Source of the DNA: Planctomycetaceae bacterium
GTDB lineage: Bacteria; Planctomycetota; UBA1135; GCA-002686595
DNA: 64,000 nucleotides
Assembly: GCA_016125265.1 (NCBI GenBank)
Contig: WGMC01000014.1
Span: 98,429-162,428 of the forward strand
Reading direction: 5' to 3'
The translations under genes were made by a program, and so were the position numbers. The notes under the pieces are model-generated. The model had not been told where the DNA came from and searched no databases. It saw nothing but the letters and a program-made list of their open reading frames with translations. This document shows positions 10,073 to 21,100 of the stretch, one piece after another. Position 1 is the first letter of the stretch. Every line of letters starts with the position of its first letter.

Positions 10073-13000
10073 ATGGAACGTCCCGTCCTCTTGTTCGTCG
10101 AGTCGAGCCACGCCGCGCGCCATGCGCGCCAGTCGGCCCTCGAGGAGCGGGGCTTCGCGGTGTGGGTGGCCCTCGACGCGGACGAGGCCTGTCGACGCGC
10201 CGCCGCTGGCCCGGATCTCGTGCTGCTTGGCAAGGGTGTGGAAGCGGGGGAAGCGCTCGAACTGCTCGGCCTCTTGTCGCGCGGACTCGGACAGAGCCTG
10301 CCGGTGGTCGCGTTGGTCGCGGAGCTCGATACTCAGGGCGCCGACAGCGCGGATTCGGGCGCGCGCGTCGGCGAACCGGAGGACCTCGAGGAGTACGCCG
10401 CGGAACTGGCGGGTCGCGGCGTGACGGTATTGCCCGAACACGTGGACGACGACACACTCGCGCGCGCGTGCCATGGGCGTGTGGCGCCGCGGCCGGTTCG
10501 CGGACGGCCCGCGCTGCTGTTGCTCGAGCGCACTTCCGGCGCCCCGAGCCTGCGGCAGGGTCTGCTCGCCGCCGGGTTCGACGTGGTGGACTGCGCGGAC
10601 CTCTTCGTCCTCGAACGCGAGGCCGCACGCTCGGATCCGCACGCGATTCTCGTGCGCGACGCGCCGGCGCTCGTCGGAACCGATGCTCCGCCGCCCCTTT
10701 GCCGCGAGTTGGCGCAGCGTGTGCCGCTCTTCGTGTTGGCGGACGGCGCCGATGGGCAACGACATGCGGCGTGGCTCGAAGCGGGCGCGGCCGCCTACTT
10801 GGCCGAACCCCTCGATCGGGAGGCGCTGCTCGAGCGCCTCGATCCGCCGCGCCGTGCGCGTTCCCGGGCGCACCTGCGCGAGGGCGAGGGCGAGGGTGGC
10901 GCCCTCGGGCGCGCTCCGCAGTCGCTCACGCGTGCGCTCGCCCGCGCGCCGGGACTCGTGTGGCTGCGGCTCGATCCCAAGGGCCAGATCCTCGCGTTCA
11001 GCGAGGCGGCCGAGGAACTGCTGCTCGGCGGACGCGTGGATCCCTCGGGCGATGGTCCGCCCGCGGCGCGCGGTGCGGCGAAACACGCGTCGTTCGACAC
11101 ACGGATCGCCTCGGAATCCGCACAGGGACAGGAATCGTCCGGCGGAGGGCTTCTGGGACGGCGTCTCGGCGATTGGCTCGCCGGCGACGGACAGGCACAC
11201 CAATGCGAGCGTTTGCTCGAGCGTTTGGAGCAGGGTGAGAGCGAACCGCTGCGGGCCGAATGGACCGTGCGTTCGGAACACACCACGGGCGGCGCGCGGC
11301 GCCTCGCGTGCGAGTTGTTCGCCGCGCCGCTCGAAAACGCGCCCGGCGACGCGGCCACGGTCGACGAGGGTGCGACGCGCGAAATCGTCCTCGTCGGCCA
11401 CGAACTGCGCGAACCGCGATCGGGAGAGGGCCGCGGCGCCGGCGAACTGGAACCGGCCCAACGGGCGGCGTTCGGCAGCGAAGTGTTCTGGATGGCCGAC
11501 GCGGACGGCTCGCGGGTGTACTACGCCAGCCCGGCCTTCGAGGGCCTCTGGGGAGTGTCGCGCGAGGACCTGTTGGCCGAACCCGGTCGGCTGCTCGCCA
11601 GCGTGCACGAGGAGGACCGCCCGCGCCTGCTGCGCGCGCAGGCGACCCACGCGCAGGGCAGTCCGACGGAGCTCGAGTACCGCATCGAACGCCCGAGCGG
11701 CGAACTGCGGTGGGTGCGCACACGATCGTTCCCCGTGCTCGACCACGGGGGAGGCGCTTGGCGCATCGCCGCGTTGACGCGCGACGTGACCGAACGCCGC
11801 CTGGCGGAGCAGGCGCTGCGCGAGAGCGAACAGCGCCTCTCCAGCGTGGTGACCTCCGCACCGATCGCGCTGTTCTCGATCGATCGCCAGGGCTACTTCC
11901 GGTTGTCCGATGGGCGCGGCCTCGAGCGCATGGGCCTCTCGGCGGGGGAGATCGTCGGACGCTCGATCTTCGACGTGTACCGCGACGCGCCGCACGTCCT
12001 GGCGAACCTGCGCCGGGCCCTCGGCGGCGAGACGTTCACGGCGACCGTCGAACTGCGCGGCGCCGCATTCGAAACCAGCTATTCGCCGATCTTCGAGCAG
12101 AACGGCGAAGTCTCCGGCGTCATCGGAGTGGCGATCGACGTCACCGACCGCCGCCGCGCGGAGCGGCGCCTCGAACTGATCGTCGAAGCGACGAGCGCCG
12201 TGCTCGGCCAGGGCTTCTTCCGCAGTCTGGTGCGCTACCTGACCCGCGCGCTCGGCGTGCGCATGGCCTACGTGTCGGAGTTGATCCCCGGCACCGAGCG
12301 CCTCGCCCTGCGTTGCCTCTGGTCCGGCACGGAGTACCGCGAGGGGCAGGAATACCCCTCGGAGGGCTCCCCGGACGCGCTCGTGCTCCGCGACGGCACC
12401 GTCTACTACCCGAGCGGCGTCGTGCAGCGTTTTGGCGCGAACTCCTGGGTTGCGTCCCTCGGCGTGCAGAGTTACCTCGGCATGCCGATCCACGACAGCG
12501 CGTCGCGCGTGATCGGTGTGCTCGGTGTCTTGCACGATGGGCCGCTGGACGAGCGCCTGCCCACGGAATCGATCCTGCGCATTTTTTCCGCCCGGGTGGG
12601 CGTGGAGATCGAGCGCCTGCGCGCCGAAGATGCCATGCGCGAGAGCGAAGCCCGCTGGCGCTCCCTGGTCGAAAACGCGCCGGATCTGATCGCGACACTC
12701 GACCGCGAGGGCCGTGTGCTGTTCGCGAACCGCTCGCTCGCGCCCGAGCGCGACGGGCGCCCCGCGCGTGACTTCCACCTCCTGGTTGGCCCCGAGAGGG
12801 AGCGACTCGTGCACGCCATCGGCGAGGTGTTCTCGAGCGGGCAGGGGCGCGCCTTCGAACACCGCCTGGTGCTGCCGGGCGGCGCGGAGGCGTGGTTCGC
12901 GGTGCGCCTCGGACCACTCGAGCGCGACGGCCAGGTGGTGTCCGTGGTGTTGATCGCGACCGACGTCACGTCGCGCAAGGAGGCCGAGGGCAAACTCGAC

Positions 13001-14767
13001 TTCCGCGCCAGCCTCGAGAAGTTGGTGACGTCGATCTCCACGCGTTTCATCAACCTGGACGCCGAGGACGTCGACCAGGCCATCCAGAACGCGCTGCGGC
13101 AGATCGGCGTCTTCTGCGGTGTGGACCGCTGTTACGTCTTCCAGTTCCGCGACGGATCGGAGGCTCTCGACAACACCCACGAGTGGGCCGCCCACGGGGT
13201 CGAACCGTTCGTGGGGCGCATCCAGAGCGCCGAACCCAGCCAGTTGCCATCCTTGCTCCACCGCGTCCGGCGCTCGGGCCACGTGTTCGTGCAGCGAGTG
13301 TCGGCGCTGCAGGAATCGGAGGCGGACCTGCGCGGCGACTTGAGTGCCTTGGGTCTGCGTTCGCTCCTGTGTGTGCCCATGACCTGCGCGGGCGAGGCGG
13401 TGGGTTTCATCGGATTCGACACCGTGCGCTGGGAGGTCACTTGGGACGAGCAGGTGGTTTCGCTCCTGCGCATCGTGGGCGACGTCTTCGCGAACACGCT
13501 CGAGCGCCAGCGCGCCGAGGAGAGCCGTGTGCAGCTCGAGTCCCAGTTGCGCCAGGCCCAGAAGATGGAGGCCATCGGGACCCTCGCCGGCGGGGTGGCG
13601 CACGACTTCAACAACCTGCTCACCGGCATCCTCGGTTATGCCAGCTTCCTGCGCGAGGCCGTGGGCGGCGACCCGGCCGTGCGCCGCGCGGTGTCCGTGA
13701 TCGAGAACGCGGCGGAGCGCGCCGCCGACCTGACACGCCAGTTGCTGGGGTTTGCGCGCCGCGGCGAGGTGCGCCGCATGCCGGTGCGTGTGCACAGCCT
13801 CGTCGGAGAGGTCAGCGAACTGCTCGCGCGCACCATCGACAAACGCATCGACATCGTGCACCACCTGGATGCTGGGACGGATCTGATCCTCGGCGATCCC
13901 GGTCAGATGCAGCAGGTGATCTTGAACCTCGCCGTCAACGCGCGCGATGCGATGCCGCAGGGCGGCCGCATGGTCTTCCGCTCGCGGGTGGTCGAGCTGC
14001 GGCCCGAGGACGCGCACCTCTATCCCGAGCTCGCCCCGGGACCCTACCTCGAGCTGTCCGTCGCGGACACTGGCCTGGGCATCCCCAAACACGTGCAAGC
14101 GCGCATCTTCGAGCCTTTCTTCACGACCAAGGGCCCCGGCAAGGGCTCAGGCATGGGGCTCGCCGTGGTCTACGGCATCCTGCGCGGCCACGGCGGCTCG
14201 ATTCGCGTGGAGAGCGAGGAGTTGGCGGGTGCCCTGTTCCGTCTGTTCCTGCCGCTGGTCGAGGAACAGGCCGAGGACGAACTGCCGCCGGCCCGCGACG
14301 ACATCATCGACGGGACGGGCTCGATCCTGATCGTCGACGACGAACCGATCGTGCGCAGCACGGCCGGCGAGCTGCTGCGCAGCCTCGGTTACGAGGTCTG
14401 GGTGGCCAGCGAAGGCGCGGAGGCCCTCGAGGTCTTCGCGGCGCGGCGGGACGAGATCGATCTCGTGCTGCTCGACCTGGTGATGCCCGTCATGGACGGG
14501 TGGGCCTGCCTGGCGAAGTTGCGCGAAATCGATCCCGCGGTGCGGGTCGTGCTCTCCAGCGGCTTTGGATTCGAGGACTTCGCCCACGACGTGGCGAGCG
14601 CGGGATTGGCGGGCTTTGCGCGCAAGCCCTACCAGTTGGCGGAACTCTCGCGCATCGTCGCCCAGGCGCTCGGCGGAGCGAAGGCGGCGCCGGCGGCACT
14701 TCCGGTCGTGGAGCTCGAACCCCAACCCCGCCCCGCGTCGGAACTCGACGGCACCCCGCGCCGTTAG
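10073..14767 (+). CDS. Multi-sensor hybrid histidine kinase (PAS/GAF repeats with C-terminal receiver)
   Basis: A 1564-residue signalling protein without obvious membrane helices. From the N-terminus it has two receiver-like folds (about 1-125 and 145-260) that lack the phosphoacceptor aspartate pattern, then PAS-like domains near 295-400, 468-580 and 585-700. A GAF domain (about 700-850), another PAS (855-975) and a second GAF (980-1150) follow. The dimerisation/phosphoacceptor helix has His1177 in VAHDFNNLLTG. The ATPase domain has Asn1285 in NLAVNARDAMP, then DTGLGIP and GSGMGLAVVYG. The C-terminal receiver has Asp1468 in LLDLVMPVMDGW. No response-regulator gene is adjacent. ATG 10073 is chosen; an open frame continues upstream without family-like sequence. 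Confidence 0.9.
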   Translation: MERPVLLFVESSHAARHARQSALEERGFAVWVALDADEACRRAAAGPDLVLLGKGVEAGEALELLGLLSRGLGQSLPVVALVAELDTQGADSADSGARVGEPEDLEEYAAELAGRGVTVLPEHVDDDTLARACHGRVAPRPVRGRPALLLLERTSGAPSLRQGLLAAGFDVVDCADLFVLEREAARSDPHAILVRDAPALVGTDAPPPLCRELAQRVPLFVLADGADGQRHAAWLEAGAAAYLAEPLDREALLERLDPPRRARSRAHLREGEGEGGALGRAPQSLTRALARAPGLVWLRLDPKGQILAFSEAAEELLLGGRVDPSGDGPPAARGAAKHASFDTRIASESAQGQESSGGGLLGRRLGDWLAGDGQAHQCERLLERLEQGESEPLRAEWTVRSEHTTGGARRLACELFAAPLENAPGDAATVDEGATREIVLVGHELREPRSGEGRGAGELEPAQRAAFGSEVFWMADADGSRVYYASPAFEGLWGVSREDLLAEPGRLLASVHEEDRPRLLRAQATHAQGSPTELEYRIERPSGELRWVRTRSFPVLDHGGGAWRIAALTRDVTERRLAEQALRESEQRLSSVVTSAPIALFSIDRQGYFRLSDGRGLERMGLSAGEIVGRSIFDVYRDAPHVLANLRRALGGETFTATVELRGAAFETSYSPIFEQNGEVSGVIGVAIDVTDRRRAERRLELIVEATSAVLGQGFFRSLVRYLTRALGVRMAYVSELIPGTERLALRCLWSGTEYREGQEYPSEGSPDALVLRDGTVYYPSGVVQRFGANSWVASLGVQSYLGMPIHDSASRVIGVLGVLHDGPLDERLPTESILRIFSARVGVEIERLRAEDAMRESEARWRSLVENAPDLIATLDREGRVLFANRSLAPERDGRPARDFHLLVGPERERLVHAIGEVFSSGQGRAFEHRLVLPGGAEAWFAVRLGPLERDGQVVSVVLIATDVTSRKEAEGKLDFRASLEKLVTSISTRFINLDAEDVDQAIQNALRQIGVFCGVDRCYVFQFRDGSEALDNTHEWAAHGVEPFVGRIQSAEPSQLPSLLHRVRRSGHVFVQRVSALQESEADLRGDLSALGLRSLLCVPMTCAGEAVGFIGFDTVRWEVTWDEQVVSLLRIVGDVFANTLERQRAEESRVQLESQLRQAQKMEAIGTLAGGVAHDFNNLLTGILGYASFLREAVGGDPAVRRAVSVIENAAERAADLTRQLLGFARRGEVRRMPVRVHSLVGEVSELLARTIDKRIDIVHHLDAGTDLILGDPGQMQQVILNLAVNARDAMPQGGRMVFRSRVVELRPEDAHLYPELAPGPYLELSVADTGLGIPKHVQARIFEPFFTTKGPGKGSGMGLAVVYGILRGHGGSIRVESEELAGALFRLFLPLVEEQAEDELPPARDDIIDGTGSILIVDDEPIVRSTAGELLRSLGYEVWVASEGAEALEVFAARRDEIDLVLLDLVMPVMDGWACLAKLREIDPAVRVVLSSGFGFEDFAHDVASAGLAGFARKPYQLAELSRIVAQALGGAKAAPAALPVVELEPQPRPASELDGTPRR

Positions 14768-16818
14768 GAGTCGCCGATGCTGGCCAGGTTGTCCGGGCCC
14801 CGACTGGTGAGGGTCGACGTCGGCTCCAGCGCCGCGCGGAATGCTTCCCGCGCGGCGGGGGACATCGCGGCTTCGAGCGGGCCCGGATCCGGCACGCGGT
14901 AGGTCGCCTCGATGAAGCGGCTGCGGTATCCCCAGGCGAATCCGAAGAAGAAGGGCTCGACGTCGCCCTCCGAAAGGCCGCGGCGCGCGGCGTCGAGGAC
15001 ACGTTCGTTGAGGCGCTTGTACGGAGTCGCCCGCAGCCCCCAGTGCACACCCATGCCCTCGGCCAAGGGCGCGCGGGTGTGGGCCGGGAAGCGGCGGAGT
15101 TCTTGGAACGCCTCCAACATGGGTTCGGTGCCGCTGTGCGGACGACCCGGACTGTTGCGCGACAGGTCGAGGCGCGCCTGCAGCGTGGCCAGACCGCGAC
15201 CAAAGCCGCGCACGAACCAAACTCGGCCCTCGGGCGGCACCCGTTGGGCAAGCCAATCGAATCGCTCGGCGAGGAACCCAGTCACTTCCGCCGTCGACGC
15301 GTTGCGCCGCACGAAGAGGGCGTGGTCGGTCCAGTGCCAGCAGACCGCCATGCCGAACGAGACCAACGCGAACGGCTGCACCCGCGGGTCGTCCCTCTGG
15401 ATCTCCGCCAGTTCCTGGCGCAGCACGTCCGGCGGCACCAGTTCCAAAGGTGAGCGATCCACGAGGCGGGGGTGGCGGGGCTCGAAGACCTTCACGAACG
15501 TCATCGGCCGGATCGCAGGCCAATCCGGGGCCATGCGCTCCACCCACGCGAGGCGGGCCAGCCGATCCTCACCACCCGCGTGCGCAAAGTGGTTGCGGAA
15601 CTCGTGGAACTCGGCGCTGCGCACGGGCGGTTCGCGGTGGAGCACGGAGAAGTCCAGCAGACTGACCGTTCCGGCGACGAGTGCCGCACCCAACGCCCCA
15701 GCGACCCCGGCGCCGATGGGGGGGGCACGTTCGAGCAGCGCGACCACGCCGAACGCGATCAGGCCGAGGAACGCGGGCAACAGCGGCATGAAGTAGCGGC
15801 TGCCCATGCCGTCGAGGTTGGCCTCGAGGTTCAGTTGGAACTGGGTGACCGAGAACGCGCCGAGGAGCGCTCCGGTGTGGATCAGTGCGTAGAGGCTGAA
15901 CAGCTCGCGTTTCGAGGGTTCCCGCGCGGTCCTCGCCGGCAGCAGGCGGGGCCAACGGGTCGAGAGCAGCGCGTACCCGAGGGCGAGTGCCAACGCGATG
16001 TGCAGCACCCAGCCGGCCCAGGCTAGGTCGCGGGCGGCGAAGAGCCAGGACTCGCGCAGCCAGTCGGTCGCCGTGGCGACGAACTTCTCGACGGGGGCGC
16101 GCAGTTGGAGCCAACTGCTGAAGTCCCGATTGACGAGTTTCTGTTCGCTCGACAGCACGGGGATCAGCAAGAGCCCAGGAAGCGCCCCGAGGGCGATGAA
16201 CAACGGCCGCCGGGAATGCCACGCACCCGGATCGACACGCAACCAAACCGCGCCCACACCGAGGTACGCGACCCAGGTCTGCATCGAAAAGAGCGCGCCC
16301 GCGCCGAGCCACAGGCCCAAAACGATGCAGCGCCGTAAGGACAGCGGATCCCCGGGCCGTCCCTTCAGCAGGAGTGCCAACGGTCCGAGAACGAACGGAA
16401 GGGTGTCGGCGTGGCTGCCGAGGGCCAGCACCTCGACCATCGCCTGCGCCGGCGGCGCCAGGGCGTATGCGAGCAGTCCGATCCAAGCGACGCGTCGACC
16501 GCCGGCGCGCTCCAGCACGAGCGCGAAGAGACCCGCCGCGAAGGCGGACCACAGCACCGCCAGCAACTTCATCACACCGAGGCTCGGCCCGAAAAGCGCC
16601 ATCAGCGGCGCCAGAAGGACTCCGAAAATCGCGGAGCCCCGCAGGTGACCGATGATCGGCAGTTCGTCGGGATGCAGCGGCATGCCGGCGAGGAGGGCGG
16701 CGGCAAAACTCGCCGTGTACCGCTCGAGGTCCAGCTCGTCGAGCCGCGAAAGCGCCACCACGCCGCGTGTGGCCGCGGTGAGGAGGAACGCGATGAGGGG
16801 CAGGGGAAGGCGCGTCAC
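14764..16818 (-). CDS. Polytopic membrane protein, GT-C glycosyltransferase-like
   Basis: A 684-residue protein with about ten hydrophobic segments in the first 410 residues and a soluble C-terminal part of about 270 residues. The first loop after the N-terminal helix holds acidic residues (LDELDLERY), as in ArnT/PMT-type GT-C enzymes that use polyprenyl-linked sugars, but no diagnostic signature can be confirmed by eye. Near the C-terminus are EGMGVHWG and EPFFFGFAWGYRSRF, which I do not recognise. Its stop codon overlaps that of the histidine kinase in convergent orientation (TTAG). The function is inferred only from architecture. Confidence 0.6.
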   Translation of the reverse strand: MTRLPLPLIAFLLTAATRGVVALSRLDELDLERYTASFAAALLAGMPLHPDELPIIGHLRGSAIFGVLLAPLMALFGPSLGVMKLLAVLWSAFAAGLFALVLERAGGRRVAWIGLLAYALAPPAQAMVEVLALGSHADTLPFVLGPLALLLKGRPGDPLSLRRCIVLGLWLGAGALFSMQTWVAYLGVGAVWLRVDPGAWHSRRPLFIALGALPGLLLIPVLSSEQKLVNRDFSSWLQLRAPVEKFVATATDWLRESWLFAARDLAWAGWVLHIALALALGYALLSTRWPRLLPARTAREPSKRELFSLYALIHTGALLGAFSVTQFQLNLEANLDGMGSRYFMPLLPAFLGLIAFGVVALLERAPPIGAGVAGALGAALVAGTVSLLDFSVLHREPPVRSAEFHEFRNHFAHAGGEDRLARLAWVERMAPDWPAIRPMTFVKVFEPRHPRLVDRSPLELVPPDVLRQELAEIQRDDPRVQPFALVSFGMAVCWHWTDHALFVRRNASTAEVTGFLAERFDWLAQRVPPEGRVWFVRGFGRGLATLQARLDLSRNSPGRPHSGTEPMLEAFQELRRFPAHTRAPLAEGMGVHWGLRATPYKRLNERVLDAARRGLSEGDVEPFFFGFAWGYRSRFIEATYRVPDPGPLEAAMSPAAREAFRAALEPTSTLTSRGPDNLASIGDS

Positions 16819-17009
16819 GGGGCGGGCTGCGGAGGAATCCGCGGGCGCGCCATTTCATGCGACGGACGTCTCCCTGACAAGGGGGGAACGCAGCGACGCC
16901 GCCGTTGAGGGAGCGTCCGGCGCTGCGCGCCCCCGAGTTTCGGCTCTGGCAGGCCCGGTGAGCCCCGCGCGGAGCCCCGGTCACCCCGCGCAGGGGCCGC
17001 GCCGCGCGA

Positions 17010-17966
17010 TCAGGACCCGTCCTTCTTGCCGCCCAGGATGCCGCCGAGTTTCTTCTTGGCTTCGTCGCCGAGCTTCTTGGCCTCTTGCTTCGCGCCATCG
17101 GCGGCGCCGTCCCCGGCGCCGGCACCCTGATCCTTGCCGCCCAGGAGGTCCCCGAGCACGTCGTCGACCTTGTCGCCCAGCTCCTTGGCGGCGCCGTCGA
17201 GCTCCTCCTGCAGGCGGTCCTCGGCCTTCTCGAGTTCTTCCGCGAGGCGCGCTTCCAACTGTCCCTGGGCGTCGCCGAGGATCGCCGACACGTCCGCCGG
17301 CAGCAGCCCCTGGGCCTCCTCCAACCCGTACTGCACGACGCCGTCCAGGAGGCGCGCGAGCAGTTCGCCGAACGGATCCGCGTCGCCGCCCACCTCCACG
17401 TCGCGCAAGGTGTACCGACCCAGTGCCAGGGTCTGGGGCGGCAGCGCGCCCCCGAAGACGTCCACCGTCAAGTCAACACCGTCGATCGTGATCTCCTTGA
17501 AGAGCATGCGCCGCGACGGACCGGGCTCCTGGCCCTTGGGTGCCGGCTGGTCCTTCGCGCCGGGTTCGCCGCGCAGCCGCTTGGCGCTGGCCAGCAACGG
17601 CTCGTAGTTGAAGGCCTTGCCCTGGCGCTCGAGCACGAGCGCGAACTCGCCGACCTCGACCTTCTCGATCACGAGCGGATCGTCCCGCAGCGACGCCATC
17701 GGCACCTCCACAACGGCCCGCCCCAACCGCATCACGTGGGGCCGCTGGAACCCCTCGGGGGATTGCACGAGCAGGCCGCGCAGGTCGACGCTGCCGGCGA
17801 CGGGCGAGATCGAAACCGATTCGACGGGTGTGTCGACTCCGAGGGCCTGGGAGCCACCGGTTTCGAGCCCGACCTTCACGATCGGACCGAGGAAGAAGAA
17901 CAGGCCGCCGACGAGCAAAGCGATGCCGAGGACAGCCACCAAGACGATGCGCAGTAGGATCTTCAC
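17010..17966 (-). CDS. Membrane-anchored AsmA-like protein
   Basis: A 318-residue protein with one N-terminal membrane helix (about 3-27, ILLRIVLVAVLGIALLVG). A beta-rich region (about 35-200) resembles AsmA/DUF748 proteins: VDTPVESVSISPVAGSVDLRGL, then EKVEVGEFALVLERQG and KEITIDGVDLTVDVFGG. The C-terminal 110 residues are predicted amphipathic helix rich in Glu, Lys, Gly and Ala, ending in a lysine/glycine tail. AsmA-like proteins span the envelope and are tied to lipid transport and outer-membrane homeostasis. GTG 17966 is chosen because it directly precedes the membrane helix; a longer ATG start at 18041 would add 25 arginine-rich residues. It is divergent from ileS. Confidence 0.6.
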   Translation of the reverse strand: MKILLRIVLVAVLGIALLVGGLFFFLGPIVKVGLETGGSQALGVDTPVESVSISPVAGSVDLRGLLVQSPEGFQRPHVMRLGRAVVEVPMASLRDDPLVIEKVEVGEFALVLERQGKAFNYEPLLASAKRLRGEPGAKDQPAPKGQEPGPSRRMLFKEITIDGVDLTVDVFGGALPPQTLALGRYTLRDVEVGGDADPFGELLARLLDGVVQYGLEEAQGLLPADVSAILGDAQGQLEARLAEELEKAEDRLQEELDGAAKELGDKVDDVLGDLLGGKDQGAGAGDGAADGAKQEAKKLGDEAKKKLGGILGGKKDGS

Positions 17967-18166
17967 GCGGCCATGGTCCCAGTCCGGCACCGTGCGGGTC
18001 AAGTTGGGCCGGACTGCGCGCGGCGCTGCGCGGCGTCCCACTGCGGGCGATGGGCGCGGGTTAAGGCGCCCACCGCCGCTCCGGGGCCGCGGCGTGCCCC
18101 TCGCCCGGGTGCGCGCCCGGGCCTACACTCCGGCCTGAATCTGGCCCCCAACCGGGTCGAACCGCC

Positions 18167-21100
18167 ATGAGCCAGCCCCAACAGCGCCCCTACCCCGATC
18201 TGCCCTCCGAACCGGCCTTGCCCGCCCTCGAACGACGGGTGCTGGCCCGCTGGCAGGCCGAAGGCACGTTCCAGGCGTCGATCGACCAGCGGCCGAAGGG
18301 ACGCTCCGAGTACGTCTTCTACGACGGCCCGCCCTTTGCCAACGGGTTGCCGCACTACGGCCACCTCCTGACCGCCTACGTGAAGGACGTGGTGCCGCGC
18401 TACCAGACCATGCGCGGCCATCGAGTGGAACGCAGGTTCGGCTGGGATTGCCACGGCTTGCCCGCGGAGATGGAGGCCGAGCGCGAACTCGGTGTGCAGG
18501 GCCGCGCCGCGATCCAAAACTACGGCATCGGGCGATTCAACGACCACTGCAAGACTTCGGTGCTCAAGTACACCGAAGTGTGGAAGGAACAGGTCACACG
18601 CCTCGGCCGATGGGTCGATTTCGAGCGCGACTACAAGACCATGGACCTCTCCTACATGGAGAGTGTGCTGTGGGCGTTCAAGCGCCTCTTCGACCAAGGG
18701 CTCGTGTACGAAGGTTTCCGCGTGATGCCGTATTCGTGGGCCGCGGAGACGCCCGTCTCGAACTTCGAGACGCGCATGGACAACAGCTACCGCTCGCGCA
18801 CGGATCCCGCGCTGACCGTGCGGCTGGAGCTGGAGCCGCGCCCCGAGGACGGCCTGCCGCTCGATCTCCTCGTGTGGACCACCACACCGTGGACGTTGCC
18901 CTCGAACCTCGCCGCCGCCGTGGGGGAGGCGATCGAGTACGTGGTGCTCGAGAAGGACGGCCGTGGATCGGTGCTCGCGGCCAGCGCGGTGGCCCGGTAC
19001 ACCAAGGAACTCGAAGGTGCGGTCGAACGGGGTCGCACGATGGGGTCGGCCCTGGTGGGCCGCCGCTACCGCCCGCCGTTCGACTACTTCCTCGGCCGCG
19101 CGCGCTGCCACGTGGTGCTCGCAGCCGACTTCGTGTCCACCGAGGACGGCACCGGTGTCGTGCACCTGGCGCCGGGCTTCGGCGAGGACGACCAGCGTGT
19201 GTGTGAGGCCCACGGCATCGAACTCGTCTGCCCCGTCGACGAAAAAGGCCGGTTCACTGCCGAGGTCGCCGACTACGCGGGCCAGCTCGTCTTCGACGCC
19301 AACAAACCGATCGCTGCGGCGCTGAAAGCGCGCGGTTTGGTCGTGCGCCACGAGCAGATCGTGCACAACTACCCGCACTGCTGGCGCACGGACCAGCCGC
19401 TGATCTACCGGGCCATGAGCTCGTGGTACGTGGCGGTGACGCAGTTCCGCCAGCGCATGGTGGAGCTGAACCAAGAGATCCACTGGGTCCCCGAGCACGT
19501 CCGCGACGGCCAGTTCGGCAAGTGGCTCGAGGGCGCGCGCGATTGGTCCATCAGCCGCAACCGCTTTTGGGGTACGCCGATCCCCGTCTGGAAGAGCGAC
19601 GACCCGAAGTACCCGCGCGTCGACGTCTACGGCAGTCTCGACGAGTTGGAACGCGACTTCGGCGTGCGCCCGAAGGACCTGCACCGGCCGCACATCGACC
19701 AGCTCACCCGCCCCAACCCGGACGACCCGACGGGGAAGAGCACCATGCGGCGCGTGGAGGACGTGCTTGACTGTTGGTTCGAGTCGGGCTCCATGCCGTT
19801 CGCGCAGGTGCACTATCCGTTCGAGAACAAGGACTGGTTCGAAAGCCACTTCCCGGCGGACTTCATCGTCGAGTACGTGGCGCAGACCCGCGGCTGGTTC
19901 TACACCTTGATGGTGCTCGGCACGGCGCTGTTCGACAAACCGCCGTTCCGCAACGTGATCTGCCATGGCGTGGTGGTGGCCGAGGACGGCCAGAAGCTGT
20001 CCAAACGCCTGCGAAACTACCCGCCGCCCGAGGAGGTGTTCGAGACCCACGGCTCGGACTCCCTGCGTTGGTACCTGATGAGTTCGCCGATCCTTCGCGG
20101 CGGCGACCTCGCCATCAGCAAACACGGCAAGGAGTTCGCCGAAGTGGCGCGGCTCGTGCAAAAGCCGATCTGGAGCGCCGCGTACTTCTTCACGCTCTAC
20201 GCGAACGCCGACGGCGTCCGCGCGAAGTTGGTGGGGGATGCCGAGGCGCCGCTCGACCGGTACGCGCTCGCGAAGACGCGCCAACTCGTCGAGCGTATGC
20301 AGTCCGCGTTCGACGGCTACGACCTGCCGGCCGCGTGTGCCGAGGTGCGCGGATTCCTGGATGCGCTCAACAACTGGTTCATCCGCCGCAGCCGCGAGCG
20401 GTTCTGGGCACCGCTCGAGAACGGCCGCGTCACCGGGGAGAAGCAGGCGGCCTACGACGTGCTGTACACGGCGCTCACGACGCTGTGCCGCGCCGTGGCG
20501 CCGCTCTTGCCCTTCCTGGCCGACGAGCTCTGGAATGCGCTGCGCGGCGAGGGAAGTGTGCACCTCGCGCCCTGGCCGGACGTGTCGCAGTTGCCCCACG
20601 ATCCTCAGTTGGTCGGGGACATGGACCGCGTCCGGGCCGTGTGTTCGGTCGCACTTGGTCTGCGCGAGGCGCGCCGCCTGCGCGTGCGGCTGCCGCTCGC
20701 GCAACTGACGGTAGCGGGGCCGGGTGCGTCGCGCCTGGAGCGCCACTTCGACCTCGTGCGCGACGAGGTGAACGTGAAGTCGGTGGTCACCAGCGAGAAG
20801 CTGGAGGACCTGGGCACGTTCGAGCTGAAACTCAACCAGCGTGTGGCGGGCCCCAGGCTGGGCGGACGCATGAAGGACGTGCTGGCCGCTGCGAGGGCGG
20901 GAGAGTGGAAACGCCTCGAGGGCGGGCGTATCGAAGTGGGCGGTGAGGTGCTCGAGCCCAGCGGTGAGTTCCAGTTGGTGCTCGCGCCGCGGGACGCCGG
21001 CCAGGACCTACTCGTGGCGGCGCTCGAGTCCAACGACACGCTCGTGGCACTCGATGTGGCGTTGACCCCGGAGTTGGAACTCGAGGGTCTGGCCCGGGAC

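Noticed and set aside
8285..14098. Open frame of over 1900 codons on the minus strand opposite the nitroreductase and histidine kinase
   Set aside because: It covers two recognised genes, has no domain motifs and reflects the lack of stop codons in GC-rich antisense sequence.
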